Source: Croceicoccus bisphenolivorans
GTDB lineage: Bacteria > Pseudomonadota > Alphaproteobacteria > Sphingomonadales > Sphingomonadaceae
Length of the DNA: 64,000 nucleotides
NCBI RefSeq assembly: GCF_001634625.1
Contig: NZ_LRSE01000001.1
Span: 124,001 to 188,000 of the forward strand
Reading direction: 5' to 3'
In this document: in pieces, positions 37,008 to 45,997 of the stretch
How positions within the stretch are numbered: the first letter of the stretch is position 1
Layout of the letters: each line of letters starts with the position of its first letter
The notes under the pieces: model-generated
Databases searched by the model: none
Told to the model about the DNA's origin: nothing
What the model saw: only the letters and a program-made list of their open reading frames with translations
Made by a program: the position numbers and the translations under genes

Positions 37008-37904
37008 ATGCGGCAAACTGTTTTTGCACTCCCCCTTCTGGCTCTCGCGCTCGCTGCGTGCGACAGTGCGCCCTCCGGCAATTACGAGGCTAGCGAAAGC
37101 ATCGCCACACTCGATGTGGCCGAGGAAGCCGCCGCCGAAGCGCCGGAAAGCGCCGATACCGGTGGCGAGATTGCCGTTGCCCTGCCCCGGATCGCTTATG
37201 TCTACAGTTTCGGCTTCCGCCTTCCGGCCGCGAAGATCGCTCCTCTTCAGCTTGCCCACGCAGACTTGTGCGATGCACAGGGGCCGCGCACCTGCCGCAT
37301 TCTCGACATGCGCCAGGCCGGGATGGAGGGCGAATACTCTTCGGGATCGCTGACCCTGGCGGTCGCCGCCCCGCAGGCGCGCGCGTTCGGGGCAAAGCTC
37401 AGCCAGCTCGCCGGCAAGGAAGGCGGCACGCAGATCTCCAGCGCGATCAGTGGCGAAGACCTGTCCAAGCAGATCGTCGATACCGAAGCCCGCATCAAGG
37501 CGCGCACGATCCTGCGCGATCGACTGCTCGAAGTGCTCCAGACACGTCGCGGCACAGTTGCCGAACTGGTCGAGGCCGAACGCGCCGTCGCGCGCGTGAA
37601 CGAGGAGATCGACCAGGCGCAAAGCTGGCTTGCCGAAATGCGCGGACGGGTGGATTTCAGTCGCCTCAATGTCAGCTATGAATCCGGCATGCCCGAAACC
37701 GGCAGCTTCTCAAGTCCGGTACGGCAGGCGCTGTCCAGTGTGTCGGGCATCCTCGGCAGCATGCTGGCCGCGGCGATCATCCTGCTGACAGTGTTGATCC
37801 CGCTGGGCATCGTGGGATGGGGCGGCTGGAAGCTGTTCCGGAAGATGCGTCCATTGGCGCCCGCCACGCCCGCCGATGGCCCGGAGCGGCAGCAGACCGG
37901 CTGA
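37008..37904 (+). CDS. DUF4349-family lipoprotein with a C-terminal membrane anchor
   Basis: A 298-residue protein. N-terminus MRQTVFALPLLALALAAC is a lipoprotein signal; then an acidic low-complexity stretch, a DUF4349 domain (YVYSFGFRLPA ... ILDMRQAGMEGEYSSGSLTL), a coiled-coil region (about 150-215, RILRDRLLE and AVARVNEEIDQAQ) and a transmembrane helix near 245-275 followed by a basic tail. It is probably an envelope protein anchored at both ends; function unknown. AAAGGAGG lies 5-6 bases before the ATG and decides the start. Confidence 0.85.
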   Translation: MRQTVFALPLLALALAACDSAPSGNYEASESIATLDVAEEAAAEAPESADTGGEIAVALPRIAYVYSFGFRLPAAKIAPLQLAHADLCDAQGPRTCRILDMRQAGMEGEYSSGSLTLAVAAPQARAFGAKLSQLAGKEGGTQISSAISGEDLSKQIVDTEARIKARTILRDRLLEVLQTRRGTVAELVEAERAVARVNEEIDQAQSWLAEMRGRVDFSRLNVSYESGMPETGSFSSPVRQALSSVSGILGSMLAAAIILLTVLIPLGIVGWGGWKLFRKMRPLAPATPADGPERQQTG

Positions 37905-38002
37905 CCGGACCCTTGCTACGGATCGTCGCAGATGGCGGAACGATGGCCTATTTCCGCGCATTCTCAGGGTTAACAGACCAACACGAACACCCGGAGAATG
38001 AC

Positions 38003-38563
38003 ATGACGAGCAAGGTCCTCATCATCGCAACCAACGGCTTTGAGCAATCAGAACTGCTGAAGCCGCGCGAGAACCTCGAAAACGCAGGCGTATCAACAAC
38101 GCTTGCTAGCCCCGAAACCGGCTCGATCAAAGGATGGAACCACACCGATTGGGGCGAGAGCGTGGATGTCGACATGTCGATCGAAGATGTCGATGTGGAG
38201 CAATACGACGCTCTGCTGCTGCCGGGCGGGCAGATGAACCCGGACATCTTGCGCATGAACGGGAAAGTTATCCAGATCGTTCGGGATTTCGATGCGGCAG
38301 GCAAGCCGATCGCGGCAATCTGCCACGCGCCGTGGCTGCTGGCCGAAGCGGGATTGATCGAAGGCAGAACGGTAACCGGATGGCCATCGATTCGCACCGA
38401 CCTGACGAACGCTGGCGGCAATGTCGTGGACCGGGAAGCCGCGATCGACGGCAATCTTGTGACCAGCCGCAATCCCGATGACATTCCGGCATTCAGCAAG
38501 GCCTTGCTCGACCTGCTGGGTGTGAAAAAGTCAAGCAGCGAACTGGCTGAGAGCGACGCCTGA
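38003..38563 (+). CDS. DJ-1/PfpI-family type 1 glutamine amidotransferase-like protein
   Basis: A 186-residue DJ-1/PfpI-superfamily protein: VLIIATNGFEQSEL at the N-terminus (the conserved Glu near residue 14), LLLPGGQMNPDILR and the nucleophile elbow AAICHAPWLLAEAG with its reactive Cys. Such proteins act as proteases, glyoxalase III or deglycase-like stress enzymes; this one resembles YhbO/PfpI. The start at ATG 38003 has GGAG upstream and excludes the long frame to 37817 that overlaps the previous gene. Confidence 0.9.
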   Translation: MTSKVLIIATNGFEQSELLKPRENLENAGVSTTLASPETGSIKGWNHTDWGESVDVDMSIEDVDVEQYDALLLPGGQMNPDILRMNGKVIQIVRDFDAAGKPIAAICHAPWLLAEAGLIEGRTVTGWPSIRTDLTNAGGNVVDREAAIDGNLVTSRNPDDIPAFSKALLDLLGVKKSSSELAESDA

Positions 38564-38579
38564 ACAAGGTTCGAGTATG

Positions 38580-38632
38580 CGGGCGCAGGGGCAGCAATCG
38601 CGCGCACCTGCGCCCGGTCGCCAGCATTTTTG
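38580..38632 (+). terminator. Hairpin with displaced T run after the DJ-1-like gene
   Basis: A perfect 10-bp stem (CGGGCGCAGG / CCTGCGCCCG) with a 17-base loop lies 17 bases after the stop. ATTTTT appears 10 bases beyond the stem, farther than usual, so termination is plausible but not certain. Confidence 0.45.
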
Positions 38633-39147
38633 CGGGATGGCCACGCGGCATCCGTAAAGCCCCCTAGCTGCTGAGACGCAACGCTTTTCAGAGATATCCG
38701 AGTCGCGCCCGGCTCTCTCGTAATCGGCGCGATCGTTAACCATATTTGTTACTTATGGATTCGGTTCCCGCCACCACAACGAAAAGTTTGGCGGCATATT
38801 TTTATCGTTTTAATTCAGTGTAGTGTAACGAACATCACAGCATTCGACATACCCGATTTCCCATTATGGGTCAGCCTTGAAGGCCTACTTGAATCATTCG
38901 CTTTAACGATTGCATCTTAATGTCTTAAGGTACTGACCAGATTAGGGCTTGTTTATAGACTTAACGAAGTAGCACAGCTGGGGGCGAAGCTACCGAGAGA
39001 GGTTCTCCGGAAGTTCAGTTCGTCCTGAGGGACACCCCGCACGCTTCTTCGCGTCATTCCAGCCAGTCGTTGCCCGGGATCACCGGGCGGTCGGGAACGA
39101 AGATCCGGTCGCGCTTCACCGTGCGGCCAAACTATGGGGCAGCGCAA
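38633..39147 (+). promoter_or_regulatory. AT-rich promoter and leader region of the adhesin operon
   Basis: A 515-base region without a credible gene, clearly AT-richer than its surroundings between about 38735 and 38980. It must contain the promoter of the adhesin operon. The octamer TTAACCAT (38736-38743) resembles a CtrA half-site, and TTAATGTCTTAA lies at about 38918-38929, but no complete TTAA-N7-TTAA box is present. A small hairpin GCCCGG/CCGGGC (39072-39088) is in the leader 60 bases before the start. Confidence 0.5.
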
Positions 39148-42100
39148 ATGGACTTCCAGTCGAACGGTTCGAACGGCGAGAACGAGACTTCCAACCTCGC
39201 CGAGGCGACTCCGATCTTCAACGGAACAAGCAACGTGAAGCGGGTCATCGCCGACCCGACGCGCGAGAATGTTCTGGTCCTTCCCGCCGGCGTATCGCTG
39301 GACGATATCGACGTTCAGGGCGACAACCTGATCATCACCCTGCCCGACGGCACCCAGATGATCGTGATCAACGGCGCGCTATACATGCCGGAGATCGTGA
39401 TCGACGGCGTAACCGTTCCGCCGATGAACCTTGCGGCCCTGCTGAACGCGGACCAACCCGAACCGGCGGCCGGACAGAACGGCAGCTCCGGCGGCAACTT
39501 CGCCGATCCGGTGAACCCGATCCAGCCTGCCTACGGCCTTGGCGACCTCCTCCCCTACACCGAACTGCAATTCCCGGAACAGCAGGACGAGGAAGTATAC
39601 TACTATCTCAACCGCATCCCGACCGCGATCACGGCCAACAACCCGGAAGTGCTGGTCGACGATGACGAGTTCATGGGCAACCCTGGCGGCATCGGTGACG
39701 ATGATCCGGCCCCACAGAACCTGACCGGTCAGCTTGACGGTTCGGGCGGCGACGGCGAACTGACGTTCACGTTCAACGGCAACAACACGTTCCCGGATGA
39801 CGGTCAGGATTGGCAGATCGTCGAAAACGAAGGCGGCCAGCTGCTCGTCCAGCAGAACGGCAACACTGTCGTCATCATCACGCTGCAGCCCGATGGGTCG
39901 TACGTGATCGAGCAGGTTGGCGTGGTCTTTCACCCTGCCGACGTCAACGAAAACAACGTCTACGTGACCATCGGCTACACGGTCACCGACGAGGACGGTG
40001 ATTTCGCGACTGCGACCTTCACTATCAATTTCGACGACGATACGCCGGTCGTCGATCCCGTACCGGATTTCGACGGCTCGCTTTTGGTCGATGAAACCGA
40101 TCTCGATACCGACGATACAGTCGATTTCTCAGGCGCGTTCGAAATCAGCTACGGTGCTGACCTTCCCGGCAATACCGAATGGGCGCTGACGCTGTCCGCT
40201 GCGGGAGCCGACAGCGGTTTGGTGGATTCTGCGACCGGGTCGGCAATCCTGCTCTACAAAACCGAGGATGGTGTCATCGAAGGGCGCGTCGGCGGGTCTG
40301 ACGGTGACGTTTCTTTCACGGTGTCGATCGACGACAGCGGCGTTGTCAAGCTCGACCAGCAGCGCGCCATCGTCCACGATGACACCACCTCGAATGACGA
40401 GCCTGCCAGTCTTGCCGATGGCGTGTTGTTCGTCACGGTCACCGCAACCGACTTCGACAATGACCCTGTGTCGCTTAGCCTGGATCTTGGTGGGCGCGTA
40501 ACATTCAAGGATGACGGCCCGGCGGTCACGAACGTGGCTCTCGGCAGCTCGGTCTCGGTTGACGAGACCGATGCGGGCGAAGCCTTCGTCTCCGGCCCGA
40601 TCAGCGCGACCAGCGCAACCTCGATCATCTCGGCAACGCTTGCCTTCGGTGCGGACGATGCGGCAGGCGATCCGGTCTATACCATCACCATCGTCGGCGA
40701 CGGCTCGACCTCGCTGATGACGTCGGACGGCGATCTGCCGATCACGCTGGAACAGACCAGCGCCTCGGTCATCACCGGCACCTACAACGGCGGCGCGGAC
40801 ACGGCCTTCACGGTCGAGATCAACGCCGACGGCACGCTCACCGTCACGCAGTACGCGGCGCTCGAACATGCCGATCCGACCGACGACAACGACACGCTGG
40901 ACCTGGCCGGCCTGATCAACGCCACGGTCACGATCACCGACAACGACGGCGATACCGACAGCGGTAGCGTCCAGGTCGGCGGCGCGGTCACGTTCTACGA
41001 TGACGGCCCGCGCGCCTTCACCGCTGATAGCGTTGCGTCCTATAACGGAGATCAGGCGCCGGTTTCGGGCGACCTGAACCTGCACATGGGTGCCGATGCC
41101 TTCGGTTATGCCGTATTCAATATCGTGGACAACTCGTTCGCCACCGACAGTTTCGGGACGCAGCTGACCGTCGATGGAGAACCGCTGTATATTTACGGAG
41201 ACGGTACTAGCACGCTCGTCGCATCGACGGAGATGAACGGCGGCGGTACGGTGGCGTACACCGTTACGCTCAACTCCGACGGCACCTGGACGTTCGACGT
41301 CAACGAAGAAATCAATAACGGTTCGAAAACCGGAATTCAGGATCTTTCCAGCACCAAGGCCGGCAACACTTCCATCTATCTTGTCGGTGCCGACTCTCCT
41401 CCGTCGGACGACGTACCTTTCGACGTTATCCTGTCTGCGCAGAACGGTGCCGGAACTCCTATCACGGTCAATACGCGTGCGACTTCGATCGGCACCGGTC
41501 AGCAGTCGATCCGCGCCGGTCAGGAATTGCGCGTCGATCTGGTGAACGATCTGACGACGGAACCTGCACCGACCAATTTCGACTACGCAGAGCATCGCGA
41601 AACGTACTATTACGAGCAGTATATCGCGCAAATTACCGGCCCTCAGGCCAGCGGCGGCGTTCAAGTCAATGTTCTCGTCGCTAATTCAAACGACAACAAT
41701 ATCCTCGGCTTTACGCTTGAGGGAGACGAAAGTTATTCCAATATCAACGTCGTCACGGTGACATCGGGATCAACCGGTAAAGTCTATGCATACTACGAAG
41801 ATGGAACCTACTTGGTCGACGGGGTCGTCGGCAATATTGCTACATCTCCGTACGTTGTCGGTTTCAGTTACGGAGGCGGTGTCGGCGTAACGATCGACAA
41901 CCTGCATGCGGGCGACCTGTTCTCGGTAAGCAGCGATAGCGCCTTCGACACCATCTTCATCAAGTCGGACGCATCGAATGCTCCTGACTTCGACCTTGGG
42001 CTGTTCTCCATCGACGGTGATGCGGTGATCCAGCCGATCGACGTCAACTACGACATCACGGCCTATGACGGCGATGGTGACGCAGTTGAAGGTTCGGTCG

Positions 42101-43800
42101 AGGCGACGATCACCCCGACCATCGGGACTCATATGGTCGGCGATGCGGGCAACAACGTGAACCTGATCGGCGATGATGACGTCAACGTCCTTGCTGGCAA
42201 TGCCGGAAACGATGCACTGCAAGGCGCTGGCGGCAACGACTACTTGTACGGCAATGCAGGCAACGACCTACTTGTCGGTGGAAGCGGCGATGATGTCCTT
42301 GCTGGCGGCACCGGCGTCGACGAGCTGACGGGCGGTACAGGTGCAGACACCTTTGTTGCCGATGGTTCCGCACTCACCGATGGTCAGATCGACACGATCA
42401 CCGATTACAGCTTTGCTGGTGGCGACGTGATTGATCTCAGCAACCTGCTCAACGTTGCCCCCGGCACCAATCTGGTGACAGGTGGTTACGTCTTCCTGAC
42501 GCTGGACGGTTCGCTTCTGGTCGATGCCGATGGCGGAGCCGATGATTATCAAGTCGTCATGACGCTCACCGGCAATCCGCTTCAGGTCGCGGTATATACC
42601 GACACGATTGGCGCTAACACGACCATCTCGGCCGGAGCTTTGCCGATCATCCTCGATCTCGACGGAAACGGCGTCTCATTCGTCGGTCTCGATGAGGGGA
42701 TCACGTACGACTATGGCTACGGCCAGGGCACGGTAGCCACCGCCTGGATCAGCGGCGACGGGACCGACGGGATCCTGATCTACAACGGCACGCAGATCGT
42801 CTTCGGACATGATGGCATGACCGACTTGCAGGCTCTGGCTGCGGACTTCGATCTCGATCATGACGGCTTTCTGAGCGGCACAGAACTGCTCGGATTTGAA
42901 GTATGGGTCGACGACGGGAACGCCGTCATTGATGGTGATGAAATTCAATCGCTCAGCACGTTCGGCATCACCGAGATCGCGCTTGAATATGACGCTGACA
43001 GCGAAAGCGGCCTTACCGCCGACAACGATGTCTACGTGTTCGGCACTGCTGGCGACGGACTTGTCACGGACACCGCGTTCCTGACGGCTTCAGCCGCAAA
43101 CGAAAACCGCCAGACCGAGATGGCGCTCATCGCATCGATGGTACCCGGCATGCTGGTGTCAGCTGCAATCGATCATACGCCTGATTTTGCTGAAGGCCCT
43201 ATGGTTAATTTCGTGCCAACGGACATCGATTTCGCCACGGCTGTGAACGCGATCACACCGGTCGACATCGATCTGTCGCATGCCTCGCCCATGGAACCTG
43301 CCCATGACAGCAGTGGCCTCCCGGCGCCGGCCTCGGCTTCGCACTTGTCAGACCATGCCCCGGCAGAGTCGCAGTCGCTGGGCTTCGACAGCCATGGCCC
43401 GGCAAACGACGGGGCGGATCTTGGTACGTCATCCGAGGCGGCGGCGGACTTTGCACCACCTGCGACTCCGGTGTCTGGCCCCGAAGTCGGTGGCGACGTG
43501 CTGATGGCGCTGCTGGACCTGGGCGCACCTGCGGCAGAGCCGGAAGGCGATGCCAAGGGGACCGGGGCATTGGAAGCGGTTCGCACCGCGATCCAGGAAG
43601 TCACCGGCCAGGACGACATCTCGGAACTGGTGAACCATGTTGTTGACAACGTTTCGGAAACGGCTCAGCACTCGCCCGTAGATACCGGTGCGATGCATGC
43701 GCTGCTCAACAGTGGGGTTGCAGTGCAGCACATGCATATGCCGATGATGCCCGATGCGGCGGCTGACGATGCCGCTCATCTGGCCGCGGCCGCAGCCTGA
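39148..43800 (+). CDS. Large type I-secreted RTX adhesin with LapA-like N-terminal module
   Basis: A 1550-residue acidic protein without signal peptide. Residues 1-105 form a beta-rich module (VLVLPAGVSLDDIDVQ) followed by PAAG at 106-109, like the LapG cleavage site of LapA. Three units of the T1SS-143/DUF5801-like type start at about 295, 452 and 615, each at DDDTP/KDDGP/YDDGP. A less biased region covers about 625-980. RTX Ca-binding nonapeptides (GNAGND type) cover about 998-1070, a LDLDGNG segment is at 1168 and an EF-hand loop DLDHDGFLSGTE is near 1234. About 480 residues follow the RTX block, ending in Ala-rich sequence. First gene of the ompA-tolC-T1SS cluster. The start is ATG 39148. 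Confidence 0.88.
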   Translation: MDFQSNGSNGENETSNLAEATPIFNGTSNVKRVIADPTRENVLVLPAGVSLDDIDVQGDNLIITLPDGTQMIVINGALYMPEIVIDGVTVPPMNLAALLNADQPEPAAGQNGSSGGNFADPVNPIQPAYGLGDLLPYTELQFPEQQDEEVYYYLNRIPTAITANNPEVLVDDDEFMGNPGGIGDDDPAPQNLTGQLDGSGGDGELTFTFNGNNTFPDDGQDWQIVENEGGQLLVQQNGNTVVIITLQPDGSYVIEQVGVVFHPADVNENNVYVTIGYTVTDEDGDFATATFTINFDDDTPVVDPVPDFDGSLLVDETDLDTDDTVDFSGAFEISYGADLPGNTEWALTLSAAGADSGLVDSATGSAILLYKTEDGVIEGRVGGSDGDVSFTVSIDDSGVVKLDQQRAIVHDDTTSNDEPASLADGVLFVTVTATDFDNDPVSLSLDLGGRVTFKDDGPAVTNVALGSSVSVDETDAGEAFVSGPISATSATSIISATLAFGADDAAGDPVYTITIVGDGSTSLMTSDGDLPITLEQTSASVITGTYNGGADTAFTVEINADGTLTVTQYAALEHADPTDDNDTLDLAGLINATVTITDNDGDTDSGSVQVGGAVTFYDDGPRAFTADSVASYNGDQAPVSGDLNLHMGADAFGYAVFNIVDNSFATDSFGTQLTVDGEPLYIYGDGTSTLVASTEMNGGGTVAYTVTLNSDGTWTFDVNEEINNGSKTGIQDLSSTKAGNTSIYLVGADSPPSDDVPFDVILSAQNGAGTPITVNTRATSIGTGQQSIRAGQELRVDLVNDLTTEPAPTNFDYAEHRETYYYEQYIAQITGPQASGGVQVNVLVANSNDNNILGFTLEGDESYSNINVVTVTSGSTGKVYAYYEDGTYLVDGVVGNIATSPYVVGFSYGGGVGVTIDNLHAGDLFSVSSDSAFDTIFIKSDASNAPDFDLGLFSIDGDAVIQPIDVNYDITAYDGDGDAVEGSVEATITPTIGTHMVGDAGNNVNLIGDDDVNVLAGNAGNDALQGAGGNDYLYGNAGNDLLVGGSGDDVLAGGTGVDELTGGTGADTFVADGSALTDGQIDTITDYSFAGGDVIDLSNLLNVAPGTNLVTGGYVFLTLDGSLLVDADGGADDYQVVMTLTGNPLQVAVYTDTIGANTTISAGALPIILDLDGNGVSFVGLDEGITYDYGYGQGTVATAWISGDGTDGILIYNGTQIVFGHDGMTDLQALAADFDLDHDGFLSGTELLGFEVWVDDGNAVIDGDEIQSLSTFGITEIALEYDADSESGLTADNDVYVFGTAGDGLVTDTAFLTASAANENRQTEMALIASMVPGMLVSAAIDHTPDFAEGPMVNFVPTDIDFATAVNAITPVDIDLSHASPMEPAHDSSGLPAPASASHLSDHAPAESQSLGFDSHGPANDGADLGTSSEAAADFAPPATPVSGPEVGGDVLMALLDLGAPAAEPEGDAKGTGALEAVRTAIQEVTGQDDISELVNHVVDNVSETAQHSPVDTGAMHALLNSGVAVQHMHMPMMPDAAADDAAHLAAAAA

Positions 43801-43834
43801 TTATAACGGAAAGTAAGGTAAGGGGGTCTTTCCA

Positions 43835-44545
43835 ATGAAAAGCTGGCCAACGAACAGCTTGCGTGTCCTTGCAAGTGCCTCGGCAGTCGCGGTGGCACTT
43901 GCCACCCCGGCCTTTGCCCAGGCTGGCTCGGACCTGATGTCGCTTGATGACGATACGCTGAAATCAGAGCTGGAGATGCGTTACGACGCTTCGCTGGCGG
44001 CAACGCTGGATCCGGCAGTCGTGAACTCGACCGACACCCGCTACATGTGGGCATCGGAAGCGAAAGTGCAGTGCGCGATCGCCATCGGGTTCATGCGCAA
44101 CGACCTGCGGGACGAAGATTCGATCCGCAAGTGCGATGCGGCATACCTGCGCTGGATGGCACCGCCCCCCCCGCCGCCGCCCCCCCCGCCCCCGCCTGCC
44201 CCGGCGATCTGCAATACGGGTAACTTCATCGTGTTCTTCGACTGGGATTCGGCCGAGATCACGCCGGAAGCGGCAACCACGCTGGACAGCGCGATCGCCG
44301 GCCTTGCCGACTGTGAAACCGTTTCGGTCCAGCTTGGCGGCTATACCGACACGTCGGGTTCGGACAGCTACAACATGGGCCTTGCCGGGCGTCGCAACGC
44401 ATCGGTCCGGTCTTATCTCACCGCGCGCGGCGTGACCGACGGCGCGATCGACAGTGCGGCCTTTGGCGAAAGCAACCTGCGCGTTCCGACTGCGGACGGC
44501 GTGCGCGAGCTGCAGAACCGCCGCGTCGAAATCAACGTCCAGTAA
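43835..44545 (+). CDS. OmpA-family outer membrane protein
   Basis: A 236-residue exported protein. Signal peptide residues 1-29 (ending AFAQA), a 95-residue helical N-terminal domain without a beta-barrel, a polyproline linker (about 110-122) and a C-terminal OmpA peptidoglycan-binding domain (FIVFFDWDSAEIT, GGYTDTSGSDSYNMGLAGRRN, ELQNRRVEI). It probably ties the secretion/adhesin complex to peptidoglycan; this is inference from its place between adhesin and tolC. It follows the adhesin by 34 bases and precedes tolC by 12, clearly one operon. The linker is encoded by two C8 tracts. Confidence 0.92.
   Translation: MKSWPTNSLRVLASASAVAVALATPAFAQAGSDLMSLDDDTLKSELEMRYDASLAATLDPAVVNSTDTRYMWASEAKVQCAIAIGFMRNDLRDEDSIRKCDAAYLRWMAPPPPPPPPPPPPAPAICNTGNFIVFFDWDSAEITPEAATTLDSAIAGLADCETVSVQLGGYTDTSGSDSYNMGLAGRRNASVRSYLTARGVTDGAIDSAAFGESNLRVPTADGVRELQNRRVEINVQ
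44165..44193 (+). repeat. Poly-C tracts in the OmpA-like gene
   Basis: Two runs of eight C's (44165-44172 and 44180-44187) and one of five (44189-44193), separated by CCG triplets, encode the polyproline linker. Homopolymers of this length can slip during replication; a one-base change would shift the frame before the peptidoglycan-binding domain. Confidence 0.85.
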
Positions 44546-44557
44546 GGGGGGACGGAC

Positions 44558-45958
44558 ATGAAGACCTATCTCAAGTTCGCTGCCGTCGCCGCGGGCCTGC
44601 TCAGCGCCTCGGTTTCCGGCACCGCCCTAGCGCAAAGCGCGCCTGTCACGATGACGGAAGCGATCGCAGTCGGCGTCGACTCGAATCCCGAAATCAGCCA
44701 GGCGCAGATGAACAAGGAAGCCATCCAGTTCGAGCGCAAGCAGGCGCAGGGGCTCTATGGCCCGCGCATCAACATCGAAGGCAGCATCGGCGCCCGTAAC
44801 CTGGAAAACCCGACGCGCCGTTCGATCGGTATCGATGACGACTGGCTCTATCCGTTGGAAGGCAAGATTACGGGCGACTGGACCGTGATCGATTTCGGAC
44901 GCCGCCGCGGCGAACTGCTGCGTCAGGCATCGCGCGTCGACGGTGCGTCGCTGCGCGTTCTGGAACGCTCGGAATTCGTCGCCTTGCAGATCGCGCGCCA
45001 GTATCTGGACGTCATGCTTCAACAGCGCATCATGGCCGCATCGCTGGATAATACCGGCTTCCACCGCGAACTGGTGACTTCACTTGGCAAGGGTGTCGAA
45101 CAGGGTTCGATCTCCATCGCCGACCGTCAGCAAGCGGAAGAGCGCTTGCAGGCCGCCCTTATCCGTGAGGCGGAAGCCGCCGAAACGTTGCAGAACGCGA
45201 AGATCCGTCTGCAGTCGCTGACCGGGCTTACCATCGACAACGTCACGACTCCGCCGGACCTTTCCGCCGCCATGCCGGCCACGGAAGCCGACGCGATCGG
45301 GCTTGCGCGCACCCGCAACCCGCTGGTGCTGGAAGCGAAGGCAGACGTGGATGCGGCTCGCGCCCTCGCCGTGAGCGCCAAGGGCGATCTCTACCCAACT
45401 ATCGGCGTCGATGCCTATGCCCGGACGGGCGACGATATAGACGGCTTCAAGGGTACGACCAACGACGTGCAGGCCCGCGCCTATGTCCGCTGGACGATCT
45501 TCGACAGCGGCATCAACCACGCCAAGTATCAGGAAATGGTCCGCCGTTCGAGCGAGGCTCGCTTCCGCCTGCACACGCGTGAGCGTGAAGCCGAGGAAGA
45601 CGTGCGCATGGCATGGAACGCGCTGGAAACGCAGGGCCGCATCGTCGGCGAACTGGCGACGCAGAGCACCGTCACAGACGGCTTGCTCGAATCCTATCAG
45701 GGCCAGTTCAACGTCGGTCGCCGTTCACTGCTCGACGTGCTCGATGCGCAGAACACGCGCTACAACGTGCAGGTCCGCCTAGAAACGGCGCGTTTCTCGG
45801 AAATCTTCGCCCAGTACCAGACGCTGGCCGCCACCAATCGCTTCCTCGAGGCGCTGACGGTGCCGCCCCACTATGGTGCAGGCGAAAATGAGCGCGAGCG
45901 TTTCGATTACGGACCGCATATTCCGGCCGAGCGCGAGAGTCGCGTTTATCCGAAATAA
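44558..45958 (+). CDS. TolC-family outer membrane channel
   Basis: A 466-residue outer membrane efflux protein: signal peptide 1-25 (ending ALAQ), then MTEAIAVGVDSNPEISQAQ, and two internal repeats with long coiled-coil helices (for example EQGSISIADRQQAEERLQAA and QGQFNVGRRSLLDVLDAQNTRYNVQ). It forms the trimeric exit duct of the type I secretion system whose ATPase and adaptor are encoded just downstream. It starts 12 bases after the OmpA-like gene. LapE/AggA-type TolC proteins serve LapA-class adhesins. Confidence 0.94.
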   Translation: MKTYLKFAAVAAGLLSASVSGTALAQSAPVTMTEAIAVGVDSNPEISQAQMNKEAIQFERKQAQGLYGPRINIEGSIGARNLENPTRRSIGIDDDWLYPLEGKITGDWTVIDFGRRRGELLRQASRVDGASLRVLERSEFVALQIARQYLDVMLQQRIMAASLDNTGFHRELVTSLGKGVEQGSISIADRQQAEERLQAALIREAEAAETLQNAKIRLQSLTGLTIDNVTTPPDLSAAMPATEADAIGLARTRNPLVLEAKADVDAARALAVSAKGDLYPTIGVDAYARTGDDIDGFKGTTNDVQARAYVRWTIFDSGINHAKYQEMVRRSSEARFRLHTREREAEEDVRMAWNALETQGRIVGELATQSTVTDGLLESYQGQFNVGRRSLLDVLDAQNTRYNVQVRLETARFSEIFAQYQTLAATNRFLEALTVPPHYGAGENERERFDYGPHIPAERESRVYPK

Positions 45959-45997
45959 GCGGGCTGCTCGGCGCAGCTTGTTTGGACAGGGTTTGTC

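Noticed and set aside
38736-38929. Full CtrA boxes upstream of the adhesin
   Set aside because: Only the half-site TTAACCAT and a TTAA-N4-TTAA were found; no TTAA-N7-TTAA. Kept as a low-weight remark only.
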